Shown piece after piece: positions 8,630-15,179 of a stretch of 64,000 nt of DNA. The first letter of the stretch is position 1. Each line of letters starts with the position of its first letter. The stretch is from Cognataquiflexum gelatinilyticum (lineage in GTDB: Bacteria; Bacteroidota; Bacteroidia; Cytophagales; Cyclobacteriaceae). Made by a program: the position numbers and the translations under genes. The notes under the pieces were generated by a model. The model had not been told where the DNA came from. It saw only the letters and a program-made list of their open reading frames with translations, and made no database searches. Location of the stretch: assembly GCF_024813435.1 (NCBI RefSeq), contig NZ_JANAEZ010000002.1, positions 1 to 64,000 on the forward strand, read 5' to 3'.

Positions 8630-9190
8630 TTGGACTTTTTACCAAAGCATATAGAAGCACTGATTTTCTGTTCACCGTCTCCGTTGGGTATTGAAGAAAT
8701 TCAAAAATGCCTGACGGAGATGTTTGAATCTGAAGTGCCTGTTTCCCATATTTTGGAAGCCATAGAGGTTTTGGGGAAAAAATACAGCCATGAAGACTTT
8801 TCCTTTACTTTGGAAAATCTTGCCGGAGGGTATCAGTTCTTGACAAAACCTGCTTATCAGGCGAGTATTTCAATACTGCTAAAGCAGCAATCCCACAAAC
8901 GGCTGTCTACCGCCCAACTCGAAACGCTGTCCATCATTGCCTACAAGCAGCCAGTCACCAAAACTGAAATCGAACACATCAGAGGCGTTAATTGTGATTA
9001 CTCCATCCAAAAACTTCTGGAGAAAGAACTTATCACCATCAAAGGAAAATCAGAAAGTGTCGGACGGGCCTTGCTTTATGGGACAAGTGAAAAATTCATG
9101 GAATATTTTGGTATCAACACCTTGACTGACTTGCCACAACCAAAGGATTTTTCCCAAGAGGAAAATCAGATTGGAGAAGAAAAATCTTAG
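8630..9190 (+). CDS. scpB: Segregation and condensation protein B
   Basis: 186 residues, two winged-helix domains of the ScpB family (LSTAQLETLSIIAYKQPVTKTEIEHIRG is the signature, about residues 85-113). It forms the SMC-ScpA-ScpB condensin with SMC and ScpA, neither of which is in this window. The start is a TTG placed immediately after the upstream TAA with no spacer; the first ATG is far inside the domain, so TTG is the best choice. The 3' end overlaps the convergent SprT-like gene by four bases. Confidence 0.92.
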   Translation: MDFLPKHIEALIFCSPSPLGIEEIQKCLTEMFESEVPVSHILEAIEVLGKKYSHEDFSFTLENLAGGYQFLTKPAYQASISILLKQQSHKRLSTAQLETLSIIAYKQPVTKTEIEHIRGVNCDYSIQKLLEKELITIKGKSESVGRALLYGTSEKFMEYFGINTLTDLPQPKDFSQEENQIGEEKS

Positions 9191-9813
9191 CTTTTTTCAA
9201 TTTTCTTTACTTCAGCATGGGCTGAAATCAAATACTTCCTCCCTGTTTTTAACTCTTGGCAGAGGACCCGCGTACGTCTTGTCAATTCTTTTTGGAATGC
9301 CCTTCCCTGTAATTCAAAAAAAGAACCGGGAGTCAAATCAGCCAATAAAGAAATTTCCAAACTCGTATTATTCTCAAATTTCTTCAAAGACTTACTCAAA
9401 AAAAGGTCTGCCCCTGAACTCGCTTTTGGGTTTGCCATATGCCTTTTCAATGGAATGAGGATTTCTTTTGGGAAAACCTCCTCATTTAGAATAGGAGAAA
9501 TGAGTGATTGGAACTGCGTCTTCCATTCCCTACCATGTGGCTTGATATTCAATCCAAATTTATCAAAAGCCCTGTGATGGGCTACCTCATGAACATAGGT
9601 GATCAAAAACTGGTATGGGTTCAGGTCATGATTGATAGTAATCGTCTGGATTTTTTGGTCGCGGCGGAAACGGAAATCCCCGAGTTTGGTTTGCCGGGTT
9701 TTTGTAATATAAAAATTGAAGGGAAACTCCTTCCACAATTGAAAGCAATATTCCGCCGCAGTGGTCGGTACGTGCTTCCTGAAAGCCTCCAAAAACTTCA
9801 AGTCTCTATCCAT
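9187..9813 (-). CDS. SprT-like zinc metallopeptidase
   Basis: 208 residues from the ATG at 9813. An upstream ATG at 9852 would add a hydrophobic leader that runs through the terminator at 9835-9866, so it is rejected. Residues 75-80 (HEVAHH) form the HExxH zinc site, with a further H in KPHGREWK as the probable third ligand. SprT/SPRTN proteins are zincin proteases, some of which cleave DNA-protein crosslinks. The C-terminal zinc ribbon of classical SprT is reduced to one cysteine. The substrate is unknown. Confidence 0.85.
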   Translation of the reverse strand: MDRDLKFLEAFRKHVPTTAAEYCFQLWKEFPFNFYITKTRQTKLGDFRFRRDQKIQTITINHDLNPYQFLITYVHEVAHHRAFDKFGLNIKPHGREWKTQFQSLISPILNEEVFPKEILIPLKRHMANPKASSGADLFLSKSLKKFENNTSLEISLLADLTPGSFFELQGRAFQKELTRRTRVLCQELKTGRKYLISAHAEVKKIEKS

Positions 9814-9834
9814 CGCATGAATATAAAACAAAGC

Positions 9835-9866
9835 AAAAAAAAAGTCCCACATTTCTGAGGGACTTT
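9835..9866 (-). terminator. Intrinsic terminator of the acidic lipoprotein gene
   Basis: On the minus strand AAAGTCCC and GGGACTTT form an 8-bp stem with a 10-base loop, followed by nine T residues. It lies 19 bases past the stop of the lipoprotein gene. Confidence 0.85.
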
Positions 9867-9884
9867 CTTGAGAGTGAGAAGAAA

Positions 9885-10100
9885 TTAACCTTCTACAACT
9901 TCTTTAACTTCTTCAGTAGCACCTTCAACTGCACCTTCTACTTCTTCAGTAGCTTCTTCAACTGTCTCTTCAACAGCCTCTTCAGTTTCTTCGATGACAA
10001 CTTCTACTTCTTCAGTAGCTTCTTCTGTAACTTCTTTGTTTCCGCAAGAAGCAGTGAATAACAAACCTGCTACAGCGAACATTGCAAATACCTTTTTCAT
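9885..10100 (-). CDS. Small acidic repeat lipoprotein
   Basis: 71 residues. The signal peptide MKKVFAMFAVAGLLFTASC ends in a lipobox, with lipidated C19. After the GNKEV linker the mature protein consists almost only of E, V, A and T in repeats such as EEATEEVE and EEAVEETVEEATEEVE. It is predicted to be a single amphipathic or coiled-coil helix in the envelope. Glutamates right after the cysteine region may favour surface export in Bacteroidetes, but the export signal is not tested here. Its own strong promoter and terminator suggest an abundant monocistronic transcript. Function unknown. Confidence 0.85.
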   Translation of the reverse strand: MKKVFAMFAVAGLLFTASCGNKEVTEEATEEVEVVIEETEEAVEETVEEATEEVEGAVEGATEEVKEVVEG

Positions 10101-10131
10101 AATTTTTTGTCTGGATTTTTAAATCAGCACG

Positions 10132-10161
10132 CAAAGGTAATACCATTTATCCCATTGTCAA
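10132..10161 (-). promoter_or_regulatory. Bacteroidetes-type promoter of the acidic lipoprotein gene
   Basis: On the minus strand TTG (10159-10161), a 19-base spacer and TACCTTTG (10132-10139) match the -33/-7 consensus exactly. The ATG follows 31 bases later. Confidence 0.7.
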
Positions 10162-10182
10162 GCAATCCATCAAAAATTAATT

Positions 10183-11496
10183 TTATTTCTTTTTATAAGT
10201 AATTTTGATCGGAACACCCTCAAAATCGAAATTCTCACGGATCCTGTTTTCCAGATACCTGTTATAGGGATCTTTGATGTACTGAGGCAGGTTACAGAAG
10301 AATGCGAATACCGGGTTTTTGGTAGGGAGTTGGGTAATATATTTGATCTTGATGTATTTTCCTTTCCAAGCGGGTGGCGGATATTTCTCAATTTCCGGCA
10401 ACATGATGTCATTCAATTTTGAAGTAGTCACCTTTTTGGTCTTGTTTTCATAGACTTTCACTGCCAGTTCAATGGCCTGCATGATCCGCTGCTTTTCTTC
10501 CACAGAGGTGAAAATGATGGGAATCCACTTGTTTTCACCCAACTTTTCGATCATCTCCTTTTTGATCTTGTCCATGGTCTTGTGGTCTTTTTCGATCAGA
10601 TCCCACTTATTGACCATGATGACAATGCCTTTGTTGTTTTTGATTCCCAAGGAAATCAAATTCACATCCTGTGCTTCCAAACCCCTCGTGGCATCAATGA
10701 TAATGATCAGCACATCGGATTCTTCCAAAGTCCTCAAAGAGCGCATCACGGAATAAAACTCAATGTCCTCTTTTACCTTCGCTTTTTTCCTGATTCCTGC
10801 TGTATCCGTGATGATAAAGTCCTGACCAAAGAGTTTGTACCTTGTGTGGATGGCATCTCTCGTAGTGCCTGCCTCATCGGTCACGATGGACCTTTCTTGT
10901 CCCAAAAGGGCATTTAGGAAAGAGGATTTTCCCACATTGGGTCTACCCAAAATAGCGATCTTGGGTATCCCGGCATCCGGATCTTCTTCGCCCTCATCGG
11001 GAAAATGTTTGATCACCTCATCCAGCAAGTCACCTGTTCCGCTTCCACTTACGGCTGCAATTGGGTAGACATCATTGTCTCCCAAACCCAAACCATAAAA
11101 CTCTGCTGCTAACATGGATTTCTCCGGGCTGTCAGCCTTGTTGGCTACGATATAGATGGGCTTCTTGGAAGCACGGAGCTCCGCCGCAAAATCCTTATCC
11201 AAATCTGTCAATCCATCTAGGCAGTCTACCACAAAGAGAATGACATTGGCTTCTTCTATGGCCAACTTCACTTGTTTTCTGATCTCAGCTTCAAAGACAT
11301 CATCCGAACCGATCACGTATCCACCGGTATCAATGACAGAAAAATACTTTCCTCCCCACTGTGCATGGCCATAATGCCTATCACGGGTCACCCCGCTGAC
11401 ATTGTCCTCAATGGCCTTTCTCTCCTCTACCAACCTATTGAAAAAGGTAGATTTGCCTACATTCGGCCGCCCAACTATTGCTACTATATTTGCCAT
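10183..11496 (-). CDS. der: Ribosome assembly GTPase Der (EngA)
   Basis: 437 residues with two tandem GTPase domains. The first P-loop is GRPNVGKSTFFN (residues 9-20) with DTGG; the second is LGRPNVGKSSFLN (about 183) with DTAG and NKWD. A C-terminal KH-like domain ends in ITYKKK. Der acts in late 50S ribosomal subunit assembly. It sits 12 bases downstream of era on the same strand, so the two ribosome-assembly GTPases probably share a transcript. Confidence 0.96.
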   Translation of the reverse strand: MANIVAIVGRPNVGKSTFFNRLVEERKAIEDNVSGVTRDRHYGHAQWGGKYFSVIDTGGYVIGSDDVFEAEIRKQVKLAIEEANVILFVVDCLDGLTDLDKDFAAELRASKKPIYIVANKADSPEKSMLAAEFYGLGLGDNDVYPIAAVSGSGTGDLLDEVIKHFPDEGEEDPDAGIPKIAILGRPNVGKSSFLNALLGQERSIVTDEAGTTRDAIHTRYKLFGQDFIITDTAGIRKKAKVKEDIEFYSVMRSLRTLEESDVLIIIIDATRGLEAQDVNLISLGIKNNKGIVIMVNKWDLIEKDHKTMDKIKKEMIEKLGENKWIPIIFTSVEEKQRIMQAIELAVKVYENKTKKVTTSKLNDIMLPEIEKYPPPAWKGKYIKIKYITQLPTKNPVFAFFCNLPQYIKDPYNRYLENRIRENFDFEGVPIKITYKKK

Positions 11497-11508
11497 TTTG
11501 TTATTTTA

Positions 11509-12399
11509 TTATTGGTCGTAACCAAATTTTCTCAATTTATTTTTATCCTTTCTCCAGTCATCTTCCACCTTGACGAAGGTTTCGAGGAAGATTTTTTTGC
11601 CAAAGAATTTTTCCATTTCGTGCCTCGCCTGGGTTCCAACCCTTTTGAGCGCCTTGCCGCCTTCACCGATGATGATGCCTTTTTGGCTGTCTCGCTCTAC
11701 ATAGATGACTGCCCGGATGCGGATGATATTTTCTTCTTCGAAAAAGTCTTCGATGGAGACTTCGGTGCTGTAAGGGATTTCCTTTTTGTAGTTGATGAAG
11801 ATTTTCTCACGGATGATTTCGGAAGCAAAGAAACGCTCCGGCTTGTCGGTAAGTTCATCCTTATCATAGAAGGGTGCGTGATAGGGAAGCCTGTCGAGGA
11901 TTTCCTGGAGAATGCGTTCGGTGTTGAAACTTTCGGTGGCAGAAATGGGGATCACGGTATCTGCTTTGATTCTTTGGGTCCAATATTCTGTCACCTTTTC
12001 AAGTTGGCCTTCTTTGGAGAGGTCAATTTTATTGATCACAAGAAGTACAGGAACTCCGGAATGGTTGATCTTTTCAATTACGTCTTCTATTTCCTCGTCG
12101 GATTCATATAGATCGGTTACGAAAAGAATCACATCTGCGTCTTCCAATGACATGTGGACAAAACTCATCATGCTTTTGTGAAGCTCGTATTTGGGCTTCA
12201 GCATGCCGGGAGTATCAGAAAATACAATCTGATAGTGCTCGTCATTGATGAGTCCCATAATGCGGTGACGGGTGGTCTGTGCCTTGGAAGAGATGATCGA
12301 AAGTCGCTCACCGATAAGCACATTCATGAGCGTGGATTTGCCTACATTGGGCTTCCCAATGATGTTTACAAAGCCTGCTTTGTGTGTGTTTTCGGTCAT
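11509..12399 (-). CDS. era: Ribosome assembly GTPase Era
   Basis: 296 residues. The P-loop is GKPNVGKSTLMN near residue 13, with DTPG, NKID and a C-terminal KH domain (IIIGEGGKALKRVG). Era binds the 3' end of 16S rRNA during 30S maturation. I start at the ATG at 12399; the longer in-frame start at 12420 would overlap the -7 box at 12418-12425 and adds a non-conserved stretch. Confidence 0.96.
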   Translation of the reverse strand: MTENTHKAGFVNIIGKPNVGKSTLMNVLIGERLSIISSKAQTTRHRIMGLINDEHYQIVFSDTPGMLKPKYELHKSMMSFVHMSLEDADVILFVTDLYESDEEIEDVIEKINHSGVPVLLVINKIDLSKEGQLEKVTEYWTQRIKADTVIPISATESFNTERILQEILDRLPYHAPFYDKDELTDKPERFFASEIIREKIFINYKKEIPYSTEVSIEDFFEEENIIRIRAVIYVERDSQKGIIIGEGGKALKRVGTQARHEMEKFFGKKIFLETFVKVEDDWRKDKNKLRKFGYDQ

Positions 12400-12417
12400 G
12401 ACAATAATTTTTTTCTG

Positions 12418-12425
12418 CAAAGGTA
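12418..12425 (-). promoter_or_regulatory. Candidate -7 box of era-der
   Basis: TACCTTTG on the minus strand, 18 bases ahead of the era ATG. No TTG is seen at the optimal distance. It lies next to, and points away from, the tRNA promoter at 12427-12456. Confidence 0.5.
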
Positions 12426-12426
12426 C

Positions 12427-12456
12427 TTGATTTTAGAGAATATGTCCTTACCTTTG
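12427..12456 (+). promoter_or_regulatory. Promoter of the initiator tRNA gene
   Basis: TTG (12427-12429), 19-base spacer, TACCTTTG (12449-12456): a full match to the Bacteroidetes promoter consensus. The mature tRNA begins 58 bases downstream of the -7 box, leaving a leader of about 50 bases. Confidence 0.7.
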
Positions 12457-12514
12457 TACCACAATTACGGCAAAAGGCTGTTTTCACATAGATTTCTTTA
12501 AGAAAAACATATAT

Positions 12515-12587
<73 letters not shown>

Positions 12588-12592
12588 CACCG

Positions 12593-12624
12593 AAGGATAC
12601 TAGAAATAGTATCCTTTTTTTTTT
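12593..12624 (+). terminator. Intrinsic terminator after tRNA-fMet
   Basis: A 9-bp stem (AAGGATACT / AGTATCCTT) with a 6-base loop, followed by an unbroken T run to 12624. Confidence 0.9.
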
Positions 12625-12632
12625 ATATCTTT

Positions 12633-12724
12633 CAGCTCGTCCTGCTCATATCCGCCACGGCGGACATTGTTTTGAGTCCAATCCCCGCTACTCTAAGCCA
12701 AGCAGAAATGCTTGGTTTTTTTTT
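12633..12724 (+). pseudogene. Decayed tRNA-fMet copy with its own terminator
   Basis: Bases 12633-12691 align to the tRNA from the D arm onward: AGCTCGTC, GCTCATA at the anticodon position, then TTGAGTCC and CCCGCTAC at the 3' end. A GC palindrome (TCCGCC-A-CGGCGGA) replaces the 3' anticodon arm. The 5' acceptor strand is gone. A terminator (CCAAGCA-GAAA-TGCTTGG plus nine T) follows at 12698-12724. The tRNA part cannot fold, so it is a remnant. Confidence 0.65.
12698..12724 (+). terminator. Terminator of the first decayed tRNA copy
   Basis: A 7-bp perfect stem CCAAGCA/TGCTTGG, 4-base loop GAAA, then nine T residues. Confidence 0.8.
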
Positions 12725-12751
12725 ATGCCCATATTTTAGAAAATGAAAAGA

Positions 12752-12856
12752 TCCGAAGGTCACAGTATCTGTCCCGAGAATCGGGATTCGGCCCGTGATG
12801 GCTATAGGGGCTGTTCCTGCTACTACAAGGATACAAGAAATAGTATGTTTTTTTTG
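12752..12856 (+). pseudogene. Second decayed tRNA-fMet copy
   Basis: TCCGAAGGTCACAG matches the anticodon 3' arm through the start of the T arm. After roughly 40 inserted bases containing CCCGA-GAA-TCGGG, the sequence returns to CTGTTCCTGCTAC and then to AAGGATAC-AAGAAATAGTAT, a damaged form of the tRNA terminator, followed by a T run. The order of matching blocks is the same as in the intact gene, supporting an ancient tandem duplication. Confidence 0.6.
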
Positions 12857-13335
12857 TGCTTTAAATTGATGGAAGTTGGAAGAATTTGTATCCCATTCCA
12901 AATTCTATACTTAGATTCCCTTAGACCAACAGTCCACCGCGGCGGACTGAAATATTAATAACCCCGTGCAACGTGCTTATCCAATTCTCGTACTCATGCT
13001 AATTCCCATGCACCGCCGCCCAGGGAAAAAAAAAGCGATGTAACAGGTCCCGATTGATATCAGGATTGGGAGCGAAAAGATAAAGTATGGAATGGAGTTT
13101 AAACCAAAAACAGGGAAGGCTGAGGTTAAAGATTACCTTGAATAATCTAAAATTATCAATAAATGAGACTGGAACGAATTGAATAACAAATTCACTTGAA
13201 TAAGAAGGTGAGATTACAAATTAGGTCTGGCATTTACATCTTTTTGCGACCAGACCCGATGGATTATTTGATTACGCCCAGAGTAGGTGACTTAACTATT
13301 CTACACCCAGAAGTGGCTCCACTTGCACATAAATC

Positions 13336-13367
13336 AAAAAAACCACTGTTTCAAAGAAGCAGTGGTT
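13336..13367 (-). terminator. Terminator of the rhamnosidase-sulfatase unit
   Basis: Minus strand: AACCACTG / CAGTGGTT, 8-bp stem with an 11-base loop, followed by about seven T residues. It is 170 bases past the sulfatase stop. Its sequence and distal flank resemble the terminator at 18289-18321. Confidence 0.75.
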
Positions 13368-13537
13368 ATATTAAATACCAATCCATCTATTGTTATTTAT
13401 ATTTTATCAAGTCGTTGTAATGCAGTTTTTATTTGGCTTAAACATATCCACCTGATTAAATAAATTGAAAGCAGTAAAGTGTTTTAAATTATTTCCTAAT
13501 AGGTCCAACCCTTGAGTTTTAAAAATTTGAAAAAGCC

Positions 13538-15052
13538 TTAATCCTTCTTCATTGAAACTTTTGCCCCATAAGGAATTATTTTCCCTTCCCAATAAGGCAT
13601 TCCATCAATCATTTCTATCAATCTCGTCTTGCTGCCAGGTGCCGGTTTTGCACTTTTTGGCAAATAATTCGAAAGCTTATCCATTGTAGGAATATATTCT
13701 TCAAATATAGCTAGATTATGCCATTCATTTTGATCATTTTTTCTGTCATAAAGTTCTCTGGAACCGTCCGCATATTGAATAAATCGCCATTCCTCAGTTA
13801 CGACCACATGATTATCAGGGCCATGGGTACAGATAGCCGGAGATTCACGCCTATAACCGATATCCGTAAAGAGCGGTATAAGGGACTGTCCATCCAGCCC
13901 ATCTTTATTTGGTAATCCGGCAAGGGCGATCAATGTGGGATAAAGATCAAGCAGTTCCACCGGTGCATCATTTAATTTTCCTTTTTCAGGTATTCCCGGT
14001 CCTGAAAAAATAAAGGGTACCCTCGTTGATTCATGCCAAAGAGAATTTTTTCCTGTAATTCCTTTTGTACCTAAATGGTAACCATGATCTGAAAACAGTA
14101 CTACTAAGGTATTTTCAGTCAACCCTTCTTTCTCCAATGTATCCAACAACCTGCCTACCAGCATATCGGCAAAACTTACACTTGCCAGATATGCCCGTAC
14201 TTTTGGTTTCCATTGATAGTGCATTTCGAGCCAAGCCAGCCTTGGTTCAGGAAGATTCCAATGTAGATACCATGAAAAAGGAGGAATATCTTCTCTGTCT
14301 TCAGCCTTGGTTTCCGGCAAAAGCAGTTCCTCTTCAGGATAAAGGTCAAACCATTTTTGTGAAGCATATAAAGGTACATGCGGATGCCGAATCCCCACAG
14401 AAAGGAAAAAGGGTTTGTTTTCCGGCCTGTTTTCCAATTGTTCAATAGCCCAATCTGTGACTTTCCAATCATCCTGTAGGGAATCTGTTTCGGGATAAAC
14501 TCCCCAATCGACCAAGGGGTGCCCTGTATTTTTTACAAATGGTTCTTCAGGCCTCGGGAAAAACCCGCCATGAAATCCCCAAACACTAAATTCCGTTCCA
14601 TTTCTTCTTTCTTCCTTTGGTGGAAAAGCATCGTGAAAGATTTTGCCAGTCGCCATGGTTTCATAACCGTTCTTCTCAAAATATTGTGGAAGCGTGACGA
14701 GGTCCTTATAACCTTCCAGGTCTCTGAACCAAGGGCCCAAGGCATATATCCCGGTGGTGGTTGGTCTCAAACCTGTCAAAATACTTGATCTTGATGGGTT
14801 ACATAATGGGGCTTGTACATGGGCATTCGTAAATGCAATTCCACTTGCTGCCAGTCGGTCAATATTTGGAGTCTGAACCATGGGGTGTCCCCCCAAGTAC
14901 CCAACCCAATCGTTCAGATCATCTATAGCAATAAGCAAAATGTTAGGTTTTTCATTTTGGGCAGATACAGGACCAACCGGAAGATTAAGGAATATTGCAC
15001 TGAGAATGAATAATCTTGCAAATAGCTTATTCAGCAGTTGAAATGTCTTCAT
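13538..15052 (-). CDS. Secreted sulfatase (iduronate-2-sulfatase-like)
   Basis: 504 residues. The signal peptide ends near VSAQ (residue 32). ILLIAIDDLNDWVG supplies metal-binding aspartates, and CNPSRSS (C84) is the Cys-type sulfatase motif whose cysteine is converted to formylglycine. LFSDHGYHLG (about residue 325) is the second metal site. The DDLNDW signature matches iduronate-2-sulfatase-like members of family S1. It acts outside the inner membrane on sulfated glycans. It follows the GH78-like gene by 127 bases on the same strand, suggesting joint use on a sulfated, rhamnose-containing polysaccharide such as ulvan; the glycan is inferred. No maturase gene is in the window. Confidence 0.92.
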   Translation of the reverse strand: MKTFQLLNKLFARLFILSAIFLNLPVGPVSAQNEKPNILLIAIDDLNDWVGYLGGHPMVQTPNIDRLAASGIAFTNAHVQAPLCNPSRSSILTGLRPTTTGIYALGPWFRDLEGYKDLVTLPQYFEKNGYETMATGKIFHDAFPPKEERRNGTEFSVWGFHGGFFPRPEEPFVKNTGHPLVDWGVYPETDSLQDDWKVTDWAIEQLENRPENKPFFLSVGIRHPHVPLYASQKWFDLYPEEELLLPETKAEDREDIPPFSWYLHWNLPEPRLAWLEMHYQWKPKVRAYLASVSFADMLVGRLLDTLEKEGLTENTLVVLFSDHGYHLGTKGITGKNSLWHESTRVPFIFSGPGIPEKGKLNDAPVELLDLYPTLIALAGLPNKDGLDGQSLIPLFTDIGYRRESPAICTHGPDNHVVVTEEWRFIQYADGSRELYDRKNDQNEWHNLAIFEEYIPTMDKLSNYLPKSAKPAPGSKTRLIEMIDGMPYWEGKIIPYGAKVSMKKD

Positions 15053-15179
15053 GGTAAGTTAAAGTTTTTATTTTCTGTTTAGCCATTTGCGATAGGAATC
15101 TTCGGTTTTGGATCTCCATATTGGGAGGGTATGCAGATAACTTGTGATCTAAAAATTGATGAATTCTTTTCTTCGTTTA

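Larger units (their letters stand above)
12588..13537. other. Gene-free stretch with tRNA remnants and terminators
   Basis: About 950 bases with no credible CDS. The first 270 bases hold the tRNA terminator and two decayed tRNA copies. A GC palindrome (CCACCGCGGCGGA) lies near 12931. From about 12960 to 13330 I see only AT-rich sequence, a GTGCAACGTGCTTATCC segment of unknown origin and short open frames without coding character. The sulfatase terminator is at 13336-13367. Confidence 0.6.

Noticed and set aside
9508..9858. A 116-codon plus-strand ORF
   Set aside because: It is opposite the SprT-like gene, which has a clear HExxH motif, and runs through a terminator.
11272..12111. A 279-codon plus-strand ORF antisense to era and der
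   Set aside because: It lies fully opposite two well-conserved GTPase genes and its product is rich in F and D, as expected for a shadow frame.
13196..13420. A 74-codon plus-strand ORF in the gene-free stretch
   Set aside because: It crosses the sulfatase terminator hairpin and has no family resemblance.
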